Made by a program: the position numbers and the translations under genes. From positions 1 through 43,883 of the forward strand of contig JBNGIO010003217.1 of NCBI GenBank assembly GCA_049999805.1: DNA of 43,883 nucleotides. Reading direction: 5' to 3'. Below, one piece after another: positions 1-9,706 of this stretch. Below the pieces are notes generated by a model. It saw nothing but the letters and a program-made list of their open reading frames with translations. It was not told the DNA's origin and did not search any database. The DNA is from Folioceros fuciformis (taxonomy: Eukaryota > Anthocerotophyta > Anthocerotopsida > Anthocerotales). Each line of letters starts with the position of its first letter. The stretch's first letter is position 1.

Positions 1-78
1 CAGGACCAGGACCAGGACCAGGACCAGGACCAGGACCAGGACCAGGACCAGGACCAGGACCAGGACCAGGACCAGGAC
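1..78 (+). repeat. (CAGGAC)13 coding hexanucleotide repeat
   Basis: Thirteen perfect copies of CAGGAC run from the first base of the window to 78, in frame, encoding alternating Gln and Asp. The array may extend further upstream. Confidence 0.95.
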
Positions 79-549
79 GACGCGCCCTCGACGTCGCCTT
101 GGCTGGATCAAGAGCAAGACAACGGCTTCCACCACAAGTACGGCTTCCCTTGGGACTCGCAGTGGCCGATCAATGGACACCCCATCAGGTCAGCATGCTT
201 TGCAACCAAGTACGCTCCTAGCGCGGGAAGACGACAAGGTCAGGTTCAAGGCCATGGCCAAGGCCTAGGAGCAGGAGCTGTCATATCGCCCCAAGCCTAC
301 ACAGAGCGAGACAAGGATTTCAAACATTTCCCAGCCAACCTGAGCTTGGGCGCTAAGAAGCACATCCCGCTCTGTGAAACAGCAGAGTACAGGGGCCTGG
401 TGGGAGCCACCGTTGAGAAGGCTCCTCCTACTCGAACCTTTTTCCAAAGAGTCGCCGAGCCCCACGGGCTGCCCTCCTCCTATTACCAGCTAGGAATGTC
501 AGGTTATGGAGCTGCTGCCGCCATGGGGAACTTAACCAGACTTTACTAA
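1..549 (+). CDS. 3' end of an unrecognised protein gene with a Gln-Asp repeat (5' partial)
   Basis: Frame 1 is open from the first base to a TAA at 547-549, giving 182 residues with no upstream boundary. The visible part begins with 13 exact CAGGAC hexamers (1-78) encoding (Gln-Asp)13. A Trp/Pro/Tyr-containing stretch follows (WLDQEQDNGF, then FPWDSQWPINGH at about residues 49-60), then a Gly/Gln-rich segment, and the protein ends in NLTRLY. I see no signal peptide, membrane segment or catalytic motif and do not recognise the family. The even use of Trp, Tyr and Cys downstream of the repeat argues for a real coding exon rather than chance. The start, upstream exons and function lie outside the window. 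Confidence 0.5.
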   Translation, partial: QDQDQDQDQDQDQDQDQDQDQDQDQDDAPSTSPWLDQEQDNGFHHKYGFPWDSQWPINGHPIRSACFATKYAPSAGRRQGQVQGHGQGLGAGAVISPQAYTERDKDFKHFPANLSLGAKKHIPLCETAEYRGLVGATVEKAPPTRTFFQRVAEPHGLPSSYYQLGMSGYGAAAAMGNLTRLY

Positions 550-1400
550 TTGTATTGTTTCATAATCACTAACCTCTTAAGTTAACCACGGATTTGGTGA
601 GCCGGAATCTCAGGCGTATCGGAGTCAGAGGCTCCAGAGTCCGAGCCCCGCAATTGGGTCCGTATCTTGTTTCTGTCGTCCTTTGGCTATTTATGTAGTA
701 GCGTTGGACTCTTATCCTCCTTAAGGCGACAACGAGGTGAGCAGTGTGAACAGGGTTTGTGCCGGCCCAGGCTTGGGGGATACCGTGGTGCCACATATCG
801 GTCCTGTTTGCGCTGGCCCAGTTCGTCCCTTTCCGCTCGGGGCACGCAATCCTCGTCCCCTTCAATTCCATTCCATCCGTCCCCCATCCCCCCTCGCCTT
901 CGTCCTCCACCTTCCATCTCCTCTCCTCTGGATTTACCACATCCGATTCTTTTCCTTGGGCGCTTTCTCCTCCCGTTCTTCCCCTGAGGAGTATTGTGGG
1001 CAGGCTAGGACTAGAGCTATAAGGTGATCTCGTTTTGTGTGGCACTGCTGGGAGTTTCCCTAGGCTGTGGGTGCTGAAGGTGTGGATTATTCTGACCAAA
1101 ATTGGATCGGACTGCAGCGGAGACGCTAGAGTGCGCAGCCAGCTGCGTGCGCTCCTGCTCCCTGTAAATAAATTTGTTCAGGAAATTGGGATGTTTTGGT
1201 GTGGATTTGGCTCAGGAGAGGTTGCGGAGGCTAGGTGGGCGCCTTAGTGAGGTGGAAGTGGCTGTGTTTGTTGGGCGCGGGCCAAGGCTGCGACGTGGTT
1301 GGGGTCGGTGCTTGTGGTGATTCGAGCAGTAGGTGGTGGGGTGATTGGAAAAGGAAGCCATATCAGACGTTTGCGGAGCCTGTAGAGGCTAGAGGTCGTC
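550..1400. other. Intergenic: 3' flank of gene 1 and 5' region of the LCAT4-like gene
   Basis: No convincing gene. Several overlapping open frames here are C/T-rich low-complexity translations (about 830-1000) without family resemblance. A CTATAAG element at about 1017-1023 could serve as a TATA box about 380 bases ahead of the LCAT4-like start codon, but this is only positional. Confidence 0.4.
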
Positions 1401-4322
1401 ATGATGTTCGACTTTAAGGATTTCTTCGAAAAAATTGAGAATTGGTGGCCTTGGCATAAGGATGAGGCCTTCGTAAATCCAGATTTGAATCCCGTTCTGT
1501 TGATACCTGGCATCGGGGGTTCCATCCTGCAAGCTGTGACAGAGAAGGGGAAAAAGGAGCGCATCTGGGTGCGTTTGTTTGCTGCGGATCATGAGTTCAA
1601 GTCTAAGCTCTGGTCTTTCTTCAATGTCGAGACAGGTGACGAATTGTGCCTGTTTTCTCGTTTGACCTAGCTTTGCAGTATGGTTTTGATGCGACTGACT
1701 CCGAATTTGGAGCAACGTGGCCCGTTCTTCTCTTCACTGTGAGACGGGAGCGCGCTGTCACTGTTTGTAATTCTTCCATCCAGCCACAACCTCTGGCTGC
1801 GAGTTGTTTGATGTTTAGCCTGTGTTGTTTCCTCGGGATGCAGGGAGGACGGAGTCGTTGGATCCCGACAGCACAATACAAGTTCCAGACGACAGATATG
1901 GGCTCTACAGTTGTGATGTGTTGGACCCTGATGTGGTGAGTGCTTTGATCCATGTGAATTGTGTGACACGAACTCTTGCTGTAGTTTTCCTGCAAGTTGG
2001 CCCCTTCACACTGGAGCATGACATCCTTGTCCAACTGCTATGTGTGTAGTTTTTGAGACTGGAAGTCGTGTACTACTACCATGACATGATACAAAAGATG
2101 TTGGAGTGGGGTTACCAGGAGGGTACAACACTCTTTGGGTTTGGGTATGATTTCCGTCAAAGTAACAGGTACACTTAGTTGCACTGGAGGTGGTTGTGGT
2201 TGTGGCTTGCCGGCAGCAAGCGGATGCTGAAAGCGCTGCTTTATTGTAGGGTACCTGAGGTTATGGAAGGTTTGAAGGAGAAGCTGAAAGTTATGTACGA
2301 GGCATCTGGAGGGAAAAAAGTGAATATAATTGCTCATTCCATGGGTGGCGTTCTCGTGAAGTTGTTCCTCGCACTTCATAAGGAGGTGAGCAGAGAGGGG
2401 TACTTGGGTTTGATTGATGAACTCCTGCTAGTTTGCATTGGACTTGTTTGCTCTATTAAGGATGTTTTTTTCTTGTCTTGCAGGAGTTCGACAAATATGT
2501 AAATATGTGGATTGCGATTGCTGTGCCTTTTCAAGGTTCCGGGCTTTCCTGATCTCCCATTGATTCTGCGAGGACATCGAGCTACGTCAATGATTTATTT
2601 TGCTCATCAACTACGTACCTTGCTTGGCAGGTGCACCTGGGTTTATCATGGATTGTCTTCTCACTGGCGTAGAGTTTGTAAAAGGATGGCAGAGGGAACT
2701 GTTCGTCGCAAAATGGAGTATGCATCAACTGGTATATATTGTAGGGCAGGTGTTGGATTCATTTTTCAAATCTGTCTTAGTTGGGCCCTAATGGTTGCAC
2801 GTTTTGGCACTTGTATTCCTTCTGCTGCAGTTAATAGAGTGTCCATCGGTGTACGAGCTCATGGCGAATCCAGAGTTTGACTGGGAAGAACCTCCGGAGT
2901 TAAGGCTGTGGCGAAAGAGGGAAGATGAAAATGGGGTTGCGACAATTGGAAGGGAAGTGTTTGGTCCTGATGAATATGTATCCATTATGATGGGGGCTCT
3001 GAAGGACAATGTGGTACGAGCTTTTTTGGACTATCTTGCTGCTAAATGTGTAGATGTCAAGTTTTGGGTGCTGTTTGAGACAAGCATTGCGGAAGGTCCT
3101 CACGTGGTCAAGTTATGTGGCAGATGGAGTACGACGGTGAAATTTTCCCAGTACCCTTGAACAGCAACATTCTGAATCTGGCCAAAGAGACTCGCCGTAT
3201 TTTGACCACTGCACAACTGTCAGACGACATCAAGTTCTACAATATATTTGGCACCACTTTTGACACTCCGTTCCATGTCAGGTCTGTGGAAACGGGTTAT
3301 ATCTCTGTAGAGATCAACGGCTTCGATGTTTTGGAGTTGAATATGCTGAGAGACGGTTTTCTGCTGTCTTGCAGCTATGGGTTAGAAGCGAATCCAGTTT
3401 CAGACTTGTCTGATATCCTGAAGATGGAGGTATTGTAATCTGGGAGGGTGATTAGGTTCTTGTGTTGATGGCACTATTAAGAATCTTGACCAGTTCATGC
3501 TCTTGCCCGTCCAACTCATCTGAGCGCCTGTTGAATTGGGTGCAGTGGTGGAAGTTTTTCGTGTAGTGGTCTCACTCTGTGCCTTTTTTCTGTATGGCAG
3601 GCAGAATTTACGTGCGTTGAAGGTGATGGGACAGTACCTATAGAGTCTGCCATGGTGAGACTTCTAATGTGACCGGTGTGCTAGGATGTCCTTGAAATTT
3701 GAGACATGGAGCGGTATGCTGACACAATGAATACCCAGCTCGTCACTCTAACATGCAAGATGAATCTAACTTTCTATCTTGTACCCAGGCTGATGGTCTG
3801 AAGGCTGTAATGAGGGTCGGGATTCCTGGTGACCATCGTAACATTCTGAATGATGAGCGGACATTCCGGGTCCTGGAGCACTTCCTTCAAATTGGAGACT
3901 TCGATCCATTCTACAACCCTTTCATTGACTACGTCGTCCTTCCCACTAAAGCGGAGGTCGAAGAGCATAGGAAGAAGTGCATTGCTGTCCCAGTAGACCT
4001 TGACAACTGGGATGTTATATCAGAAGACAGTGAGGACTACAGGGAGATGGAAGGCGAAGTTGTGGCTACCGTGTCTTCTGGTCCCACTGGTTCTGATACA
4101 AGGGCGGAAGCTCATGCCCATGTGCACCTTCACGGTCCTCACAAAGATGGAATCCAGGATCCTCATATTGAGGTTGAAACCATCGGTATAGCAGAGGGAA
4201 GGGATGCCAAGGAGGCGGCAGCAGCTCTTGATCAGGCAATGTCAGCTGCCTCAGACGAAGCCGTGGCAGTCAACTTTCGGGGCAGGGAAAGGGCTCACAA
4301 GACGTGCCATCTCAAGAGGTGA
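1401..4322 (+). CDS. LCAT4: LCAT4-like phospholipase A / lecithin:cholesterol acyltransferase-like protein (11 exons)
   Basis: Member of the plant LCAT/PDAT-like alpha/beta-hydrolase family, closest to Arabidopsis LCAT4, a cytosolic phospholipase A-type enzyme acting on phosphatidylcholine and related lipids. Exons read: 1401-1635, 1844-1935, 2050-2168, 2250-2385, 2484-2535, 2631-2731, 2831-3013, 3124-3281, 3375-3429, 3601-3654, 3789-4322; all introns are GT-AG and phases agree, giving 572 aa. Early oxyanion motif LLIPGIGGSI lies near residue 34. The nucleophile is Ser179 in AHSMGGV, with Asp386 in EGDGTVP and His411 in GDHRNILND completing the triad. FGFGYDFRQSNR is a family hallmark. There is no signal peptide, as expected for this subfamily. 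The start is the first of two adjacent ATGs. The last ~130 residues are acidic and His-rich, like the variable tail of the family. The family call is secure; substrate preference is inferred. Confidence 0.92.
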
Positions 4323-5400
4323 ACTCTTATTGGGATCGTAGGTGGGGGGCACTTCTCGTGGGCGCTTCATGCTGGCATTCATATCGTTCATTGTTCATCA
4401 CCAATAGTAGATGATGGACACTGCGGATGTACATATATATGGCGCTACCGACACCAGCATTGAAGCGAAATACCAAGAGCTAATTGTACAGACCGTGACG
4501 CTCTTGCCACCACCTTTCAGGTATACTCGTAGGTATCTAGATATATTGTGACCTGCTTTCCCTGTTTGTCTGGGTACCCTCAGTTCTAACAGTTCACTCG
4601 ACCTCTCACTCCACAGCAGGGGACCTAGAGGTAGGTAGTGTAGGTGATCCAGAATCTAGTCACCACATGCTCGATGTACGTAATCTATGTAAGGGGTAAA
4701 TGGAGGCAGTATTAGTTCCTCCCTGGTTCGAGAATTAAACAGACGGCACTTCTCGCCTTGAGTAGTGCTCATCCTCGTGGAGAAGGAGATGATGGAGGTC
4801 CACCAAGTCAAATTGAGAGAGGTCCGTTAATACTTGTGTCTGCTTGCTTCATGACCCAGAGAGCATCAAGGTGGGCAGATGTCTCATCCATGTGCCTGTC
4901 TCCCAACTTTGACAATCTGGACATCGATAGTACACTTCTATCTGTTATTAGCCTCGAACGTTCTCCAGTGGTAATGAGATATGCGAGGTTAATGAGACGA
5001 CTTTCTCATACAGGGAAAGGAGACGGAACCATACTCCACAGTACTGTACGAACGTTCTGTGTCTTCGCATTTGGCCTGGCAATCTTGTGTTCCGCCTTAT
5101 GCTACTGAGCACGAGGGCGGGTGGCACATGGGCGGCCAACAATCATTGTGACTGCTGCAAGCGCATCGGGCTGCGGGTGCGTGATGCCCCCGAGCACAAG
5201 AGCAGGTGGCACACGGAAGGCCACCAATCGCTGCGTCTGCGTCTGCTCGTGGGCCCTCGCTGCAATGCTTCCCTGTATCCCTGACATCACCTGCGGCGGC
5301 ATTGGCCGAAGTACGCCAACCCCTGCGTGTGGGACGTGAATCGACCCCTGGTAAAAAGCATGGAGGTGGAGGCATACCATTGAGCAGCTAGCAACCACGA
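4323..5400. other. Intergenic 3' flank with diverged local duplication
   Basis: Follows the LCAT4-like stop codon. The first ~180 bases probably hold its 3' UTR. No open frame resembles a protein family; the longest plus-strand frame (to 5108) has no ATG at its 5' end and no recognisable motif. The tract ends with the duplicated segment described separately. Confidence 0.4.
5106..5260 (+). repeat. Diverged tandem duplication, period about 85 bp
   Basis: A segment beginning GAGCACGAGGGCGGGTGGCA at 5106 recurs as GAGCACAAGAGCAGGTGGCA at about 5191, followed in both copies by a related GGCCAnCAATC stretch. The copies differ at many positions. Confidence 0.7.
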
Positions 5401-5989
5401 TCAACCCACTTTGCCAAGTGGCTACAATCGATTAGGAGGTATTAATATATTTTACGATTATTTTTAAGAATATATTGAAATGTAGAACGATTGTGTAAAA
5501 CATACGACAAACTACCTAAAATGTGCAAAACTGATAAAATATAGAAGCCAGAAGTAAAATCTTGTAACGTAGACCAAAAAGTAAAATTTTGTGAGCTAAT
5601 AGGGTAATAGAATAAAGAGTACCTTATCTAAAGAAATTTACTATGCAATTATATAGAATAAAAGTATACTTTTATTGTGAAGAAGCCAGCAAGGAACCAC
5701 TTCTATTGTTTCCTAGTATATGATGGCATTTGTGATATCATGTGTTTTATCACTAAGGAGACTGATTTGCTTTTCTTTTTCTTTTCTTTTTTTTTATTTT
5801 TTTTAGTATAGGTAGCCCATGTACTAAAAGCTCAACCTTGTCTAAGGACAAGAGATTGTCGCCTCCCTTTGTAGCAATACCATGAAGAAAAACAGTAGAA
5901 AGAGAAATTTTATAATTTTTTAAAAAATTATTATGAGTGTAATTGTAGAAAGAGAATGCTTTATAATATATTTTTAATAATACGATGAG
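5401..5989. other. AT-rich non-coding tract
   Basis: Strongly AT-rich, with a T-rich run at about 5767-5807 and many stop codons in all frames. No gene seen. It may include the decayed 5' part of the LINE remnant that starts just downstream. Confidence 0.5.
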
Positions 5990-7450
5990 TGTGATGACGT
6001 ATCCGTGCAAGCCATGCTATATGCTTTGTGGATATTTGGCAACCTTTCGGGGTGCAAGGTGAACTGGAGTAAAACCAAAATGCTTTGCTTAAATAAGGGT
6101 GAACCAAAATGCTTTGCCTAAAAATGGGCGATGACGTTCCAGCTTCTATAAGACACATTTACAGGATCCAAGGAGAGTTTATCCACAAAGCTAGAGAGAT
6201 GTAGGTTCTACAACTTAGAGACACATTGATAGGATCCAAGGAGAGCAATTCCAAAAGTACCCGGAATATCATTGGAAGAAGATGATAAAAGGTTCTATTA
6301 TTGGTAAATACATCTTCAACAAGTTTATCTGCGAAGCCAAAGGGATGTAGGTTTTGCAACTTAGCATGCCGGCTAGAATCATTCAATTTGCCAGCAACCA
6401 CATCCTTACTGAAGCCTTATAGTATAATTTACATTTTTGTGTGGACTCCTTTTGTGCAAGACATGTACAAGTTTAAAGCCTTGATTTTGCAGGTCCTCTA
6501 GAATTGCCTATGGACAAAGCTTCCAAAGCTCGTAAGGAGAATTCTGGTTAATCCTAAGTCCAAAGGTGTGGCTCAAGGTGGTGGATCCCTTTTTTAAGAC
6601 ACAATCCTTGCATGCCCTAGTCTTGGTGTCCAAGTTCACATGGAAATGTGTCTTGACCCACAAGCTCAAGAGTGTTAGACTTACGTGTTATGGAGCCCAA
6701 CATATACACATGTTAACATCTTCTCTTCGAGTCCCAAACTTGCGGGGTCTGTGGTGGCTCTCTACTTTCGAACTCCTTCTAGGCTAGCTTCAAAGGTCTT
6801 GTTGCTAACTATTTCGAAACCTCCTACTTTGATGGTGGACGCTCTTGCCCTTCCACTCAGGGGTTGTTGGGACGGTTGGCTATCTCACAAGGTGGTTGCT
6901 ATTCAAAGGTCTCAACACTTATGGAATGCAAGTTGGTAGGGTTTGGTCTTCTTGCCAGATTTTTGGAACCACAACACGAGCACTTGGAAACCAGACTGGG
7001 TCCAACATAGTCAATATCATTTGTCGAAGTGATATGCTTGTTTTATTTTGTAGTGTGTGTAGTAAGTCCTGTTGTTGCCCTGGGTCTCAACAAGACCCCA
7101 CCGGATGGGCACCATTACTTGGTCAATCCACCTCTAGTTCATGGGAAACTGCTATGTCCCTATGTTGTCTTCCTTTGTAAATTGACAAATGATGGGTGCT
7201 GCTCCCTTGACAGGTTATGCTTGATAAGAAGGGATTTCTACACATGGAACAATAGGGCATCCCCTCAAATGGCTTTGGGCTCATTGAAATCATCCTTCTC
7301 GTCGGTAATGCGGACTCTAAGCTGTTCTCTTCATGACGAGTTGCTTTGAAGCTAACAAGAATGGCCAAGAGATTTTAGGTTTTGGTGGGAAGGGTTTGCC
7401 ACCTTCTTTAGTAAATTCCACCTTGGAAATTGGAGGTGGCCACTACTAGA
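5990..7450 (+). mobile_element. Decayed non-LTR retrotransposon (LINE/L1-type) fragment
   Basis: A translated segment from 5993 reads DDVSVQAMLYALW, then SGCKVNWSKTKML. This matches the reverse-transcriptase region just after the catalytic xADD box, where plant L1 elements have SG-K-NW-KSK. Downstream, 6220-6480 gives LSMPARIIQFASNHIL (the L1 LSLAGRI..ANHIL block) and, after a frameshift, VWTPFVQDMYKFKAL (the W.PS...K..AL block). Stops and frame changes interrupt it throughout, so it is dead. Further decayed L1-like sequence may continue to about 7450 (TRWLLFKGL near 6880), but support falls off. Ends and target-site duplications were not found. Confidence 0.65.
6152..6364 (+). repeat. Internal duplication inside the LINE remnant
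   Basis: The block beginning GACACATTTACAGGATCCAA (6152) recurs at 6220 as GACACATTGATAGGATCCAA. The block following it at 6178-6218 (TTTATCCACAAAGC... to CAACTTAG) recurs at about 6323-6364. So 6152-6218 looks like a copy of 6220-6364 that lacks about 77 internal bases. Confidence 0.65.
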
Positions 7451-7851
7451 GAGGAATCCTAACAATATGCAAAGGTCCTTCTTTAATGTCTCCACATTGT
7501 TCCTTTACACCCGCTGGATGGCAAACTCCAAGCCAAAAGTATGTAGAAAGATGGCTTCCAAATTTTAGGTATGCTCCTCTTAGCACACTAGAATTCTCTA
7601 GAAGAGTCTAGGAGTGCTAGAAAGGCAACTATGCACTCTCTACCATATGCTCAAGACAAGCCTTCCTAAATTAGATTGATGGAATGGCCTTTTTGAGGCT
7701 GTGGAGCACCCGACCTACATTCTATGCGGCCTTGTAGCACAAACACATGAGTTAACACCTATTATACAGGTGTCTTATTTGTAGAGACGACTCGAACTTG
7801 CACCTTGTAGAGGTCCTTGTCATGTTCGAGCTCAAGACCTCTTCAGATAAG

Positions 7852-7958
7852 CCTATGCTATGCATTAATAGTGGCCCATCTTACGTGCTGCAACCATCCA
7901 CACTCCCTATGCTATGTATTAATGGTGGCCCATCTTATGTGGTGCAACGATCCACACT
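7852..7958 (+). repeat. Two-copy tandem repeat, 54-bp period
   Basis: CCTATGCTATGCATTAATAG... at 7852-7904 is followed by CCTATGCTATGTATTAATGG... at 7906-7958. The copies differ at about five of 53 positions. Confidence 0.85.
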
Positions 7959-8890
7959 CTATGGATTCACTGGACGTTGGTAATGTTCAATGGTGATGAC
8001 CTAGCTACCAGCAACAAGCTCCTTTGCCTTATTCCGGAGTCAACTAGCTACAGTGCTAGTGGCCTGCTCAAGGACAAGGTGCAGAAATTCTAGCTGGCAA
8101 ATTGGAAAAAAGTAGTCTCTAGGAGGCAGGCCTTCAATGGTGAGGAATACAACTTCCTAAAGGCAAGGCGATGGCTTCCCTTCATAATCATATATGGTGG
8201 CACTATCACTACTCGTTCCTCTTACTTGCTGGACTCCCATAATGCCCATGGAACACAATTCCGGTGTGGTTAGCCCTCCTTGTGACTCTCTTTGCTTCAC
8301 TTGTGTACAAATCTAGCTACAAGAGTTGTTGTAGCGTCCTTAGCCCCGTGTGGTCATCACTTCATTACTTCGTGGCCCATGGTTGCACTATGAGTGTCTT
8401 CTCCAACTTAGGTTCTTTCTCTTTTTCTATTTGATCATTTTTGCTTCAGGTTGTGCTTGTCTTGGCTTTGACTTTGGTTTGGGATAAGATGTAATCTTCT
8501 TGGTTTGTATAAATTGATGTGCCATTCTCCGCAAAACATAAGACAATGCAATCACAAAATAAAGAATGATATGGGACTAAATTAAGTACTATTGTAGTGA
8601 AGCATCACACCATCCACAATATCATCTTCACGCACTTTCCCATAGCATGCAGCTAAGTATTCATAACCCTCGTTTCTCAATTAAGGATCTACTAACACTT
8701 GATCTAATGTCTTTTTCCTCCTTGATTTACTAGGAGGGGGCTCCTAACATCCTTCTTTAGGGGCATTCACAAATGTAAGAAGACATGACACTGATCCACA
8801 TGTACACTAAACAACAAAATAGTACTTGTTACCTTAAAAAAGAAAGCTAACATTTCTAAACCTGGATACACTAGATCCTTTGTATGTTGC

Positions 8891-8974
8891 ACTAGCTCCT
8901 CAACTTGTTCCACTCATCTAAACATCAAGTGGTACACACTAGCTCCTCCATTCTATCTAAACATCAAGTGGTAC
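8891..8974 (+). repeat. Short two-copy tandem repeat
   Basis: ACTAGCTCCTC plus ATCTAAACATCAAGTGGTAC occurs twice, the second copy shortened between the two blocks. Confidence 0.75.
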
Positions 8975-9706
8975 AAAAGAGTAGTAGAAACTTGCATGTA
9001 AGAACTTGCCTTCCTCCTAGATGTAAGAACTTGTTGAGGAATACACATGCTTTGTTATACATTGCATGGAAAGAGGGAATTACGGTGGCTCATTGCAAAG
9101 AAAGAAGGCAAGATACATCTTTGGAAAGAAAGGAGAAATGACACATGCTTTGATATTCGAGCAAGGACTTCCTTACGTTAAGATTTAGGGTAAAAGAACC
9201 TTATCATAGCCAAATGAATGGAAGAGGTCTCTTTTCTCTCCCAACATGGCTTTCTTTTGCCAATAGGCTTGCAATGAGAACGAAGGTTAACAGGAGGGAC
9301 TAGCCGCTCTTTGAGCACCAGTGGTAAGTAGACCTTTTTTATCATCTCTAACCACTTCTTCAGCACAAGTAGCAGGCAGCACAAGTAGCAGGCAACACGC
9401 GGAAAACCTGATTAGTTCTTCGGTAATATTTTATCCAAACAGTTAACAAGGTATGGTTTTATCATGGGCCTTAATTGTGAAGAAGAGGGTAAGGTAAGTG
9501 TCCAGGAAACCGAGCGCCAGGAAGTGGAGGCGTTTCGATATCCAAAATGCAGCCTTGGATGCGAACCCTGGTGGGAGCATAATGCGCGAGCTGGTCTGGT
9601 CAGCTTGCTGTAGTCCGCAGCATCGCAGGGGATGGATGCCCAGAGGCGGATGGGAGAGGGGCCTCTTGGGCTGCGGACGCGCAAACAGGATGGTGGGTGC
9701 ATTTCC

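Larger units (their letters stand above)
7451..9706. other. Intergenic, no gene recognised; several short tandem duplications
   Basis: Stops are frequent in every frame and no family resemblance was found. It contains local duplications: a 54-bp period at 7852-7958, a partial copy of about 40 bp at 8891-8974, and two 16-bp copies of GCACAAGTAGCAGGCA at 9363-9394. The last few hundred bases should hold the promoter and 5' leader of UGGT. Confidence 0.45.

Noticed and set aside
569-1099. Long reverse-strand open frame (176 codons) upstream of the LCAT4-like gene
   Set aside because: Arg/Thr/Pro-rich translation of a C/T-rich tract, overlapped by several plus-strand frames, with no motif; composition explains it.
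4722-4740. GGTTCGAGA tRNA-like box
   Set aside because: No acceptor or anticodon stems could be drawn around it.
4758-5108. Plus-strand 116-codon frame after the LCAT4-like gene
   Set aside because: No ATG at its 5' end, no conserved motif, and it runs into the duplicated segment.
9632-9706. Upstream in-frame ATG as the UGGT start
   Set aside because: It would place a 25-residue charged segment ahead of the signal peptide; the 9707 ATG gives a standard ER signal.
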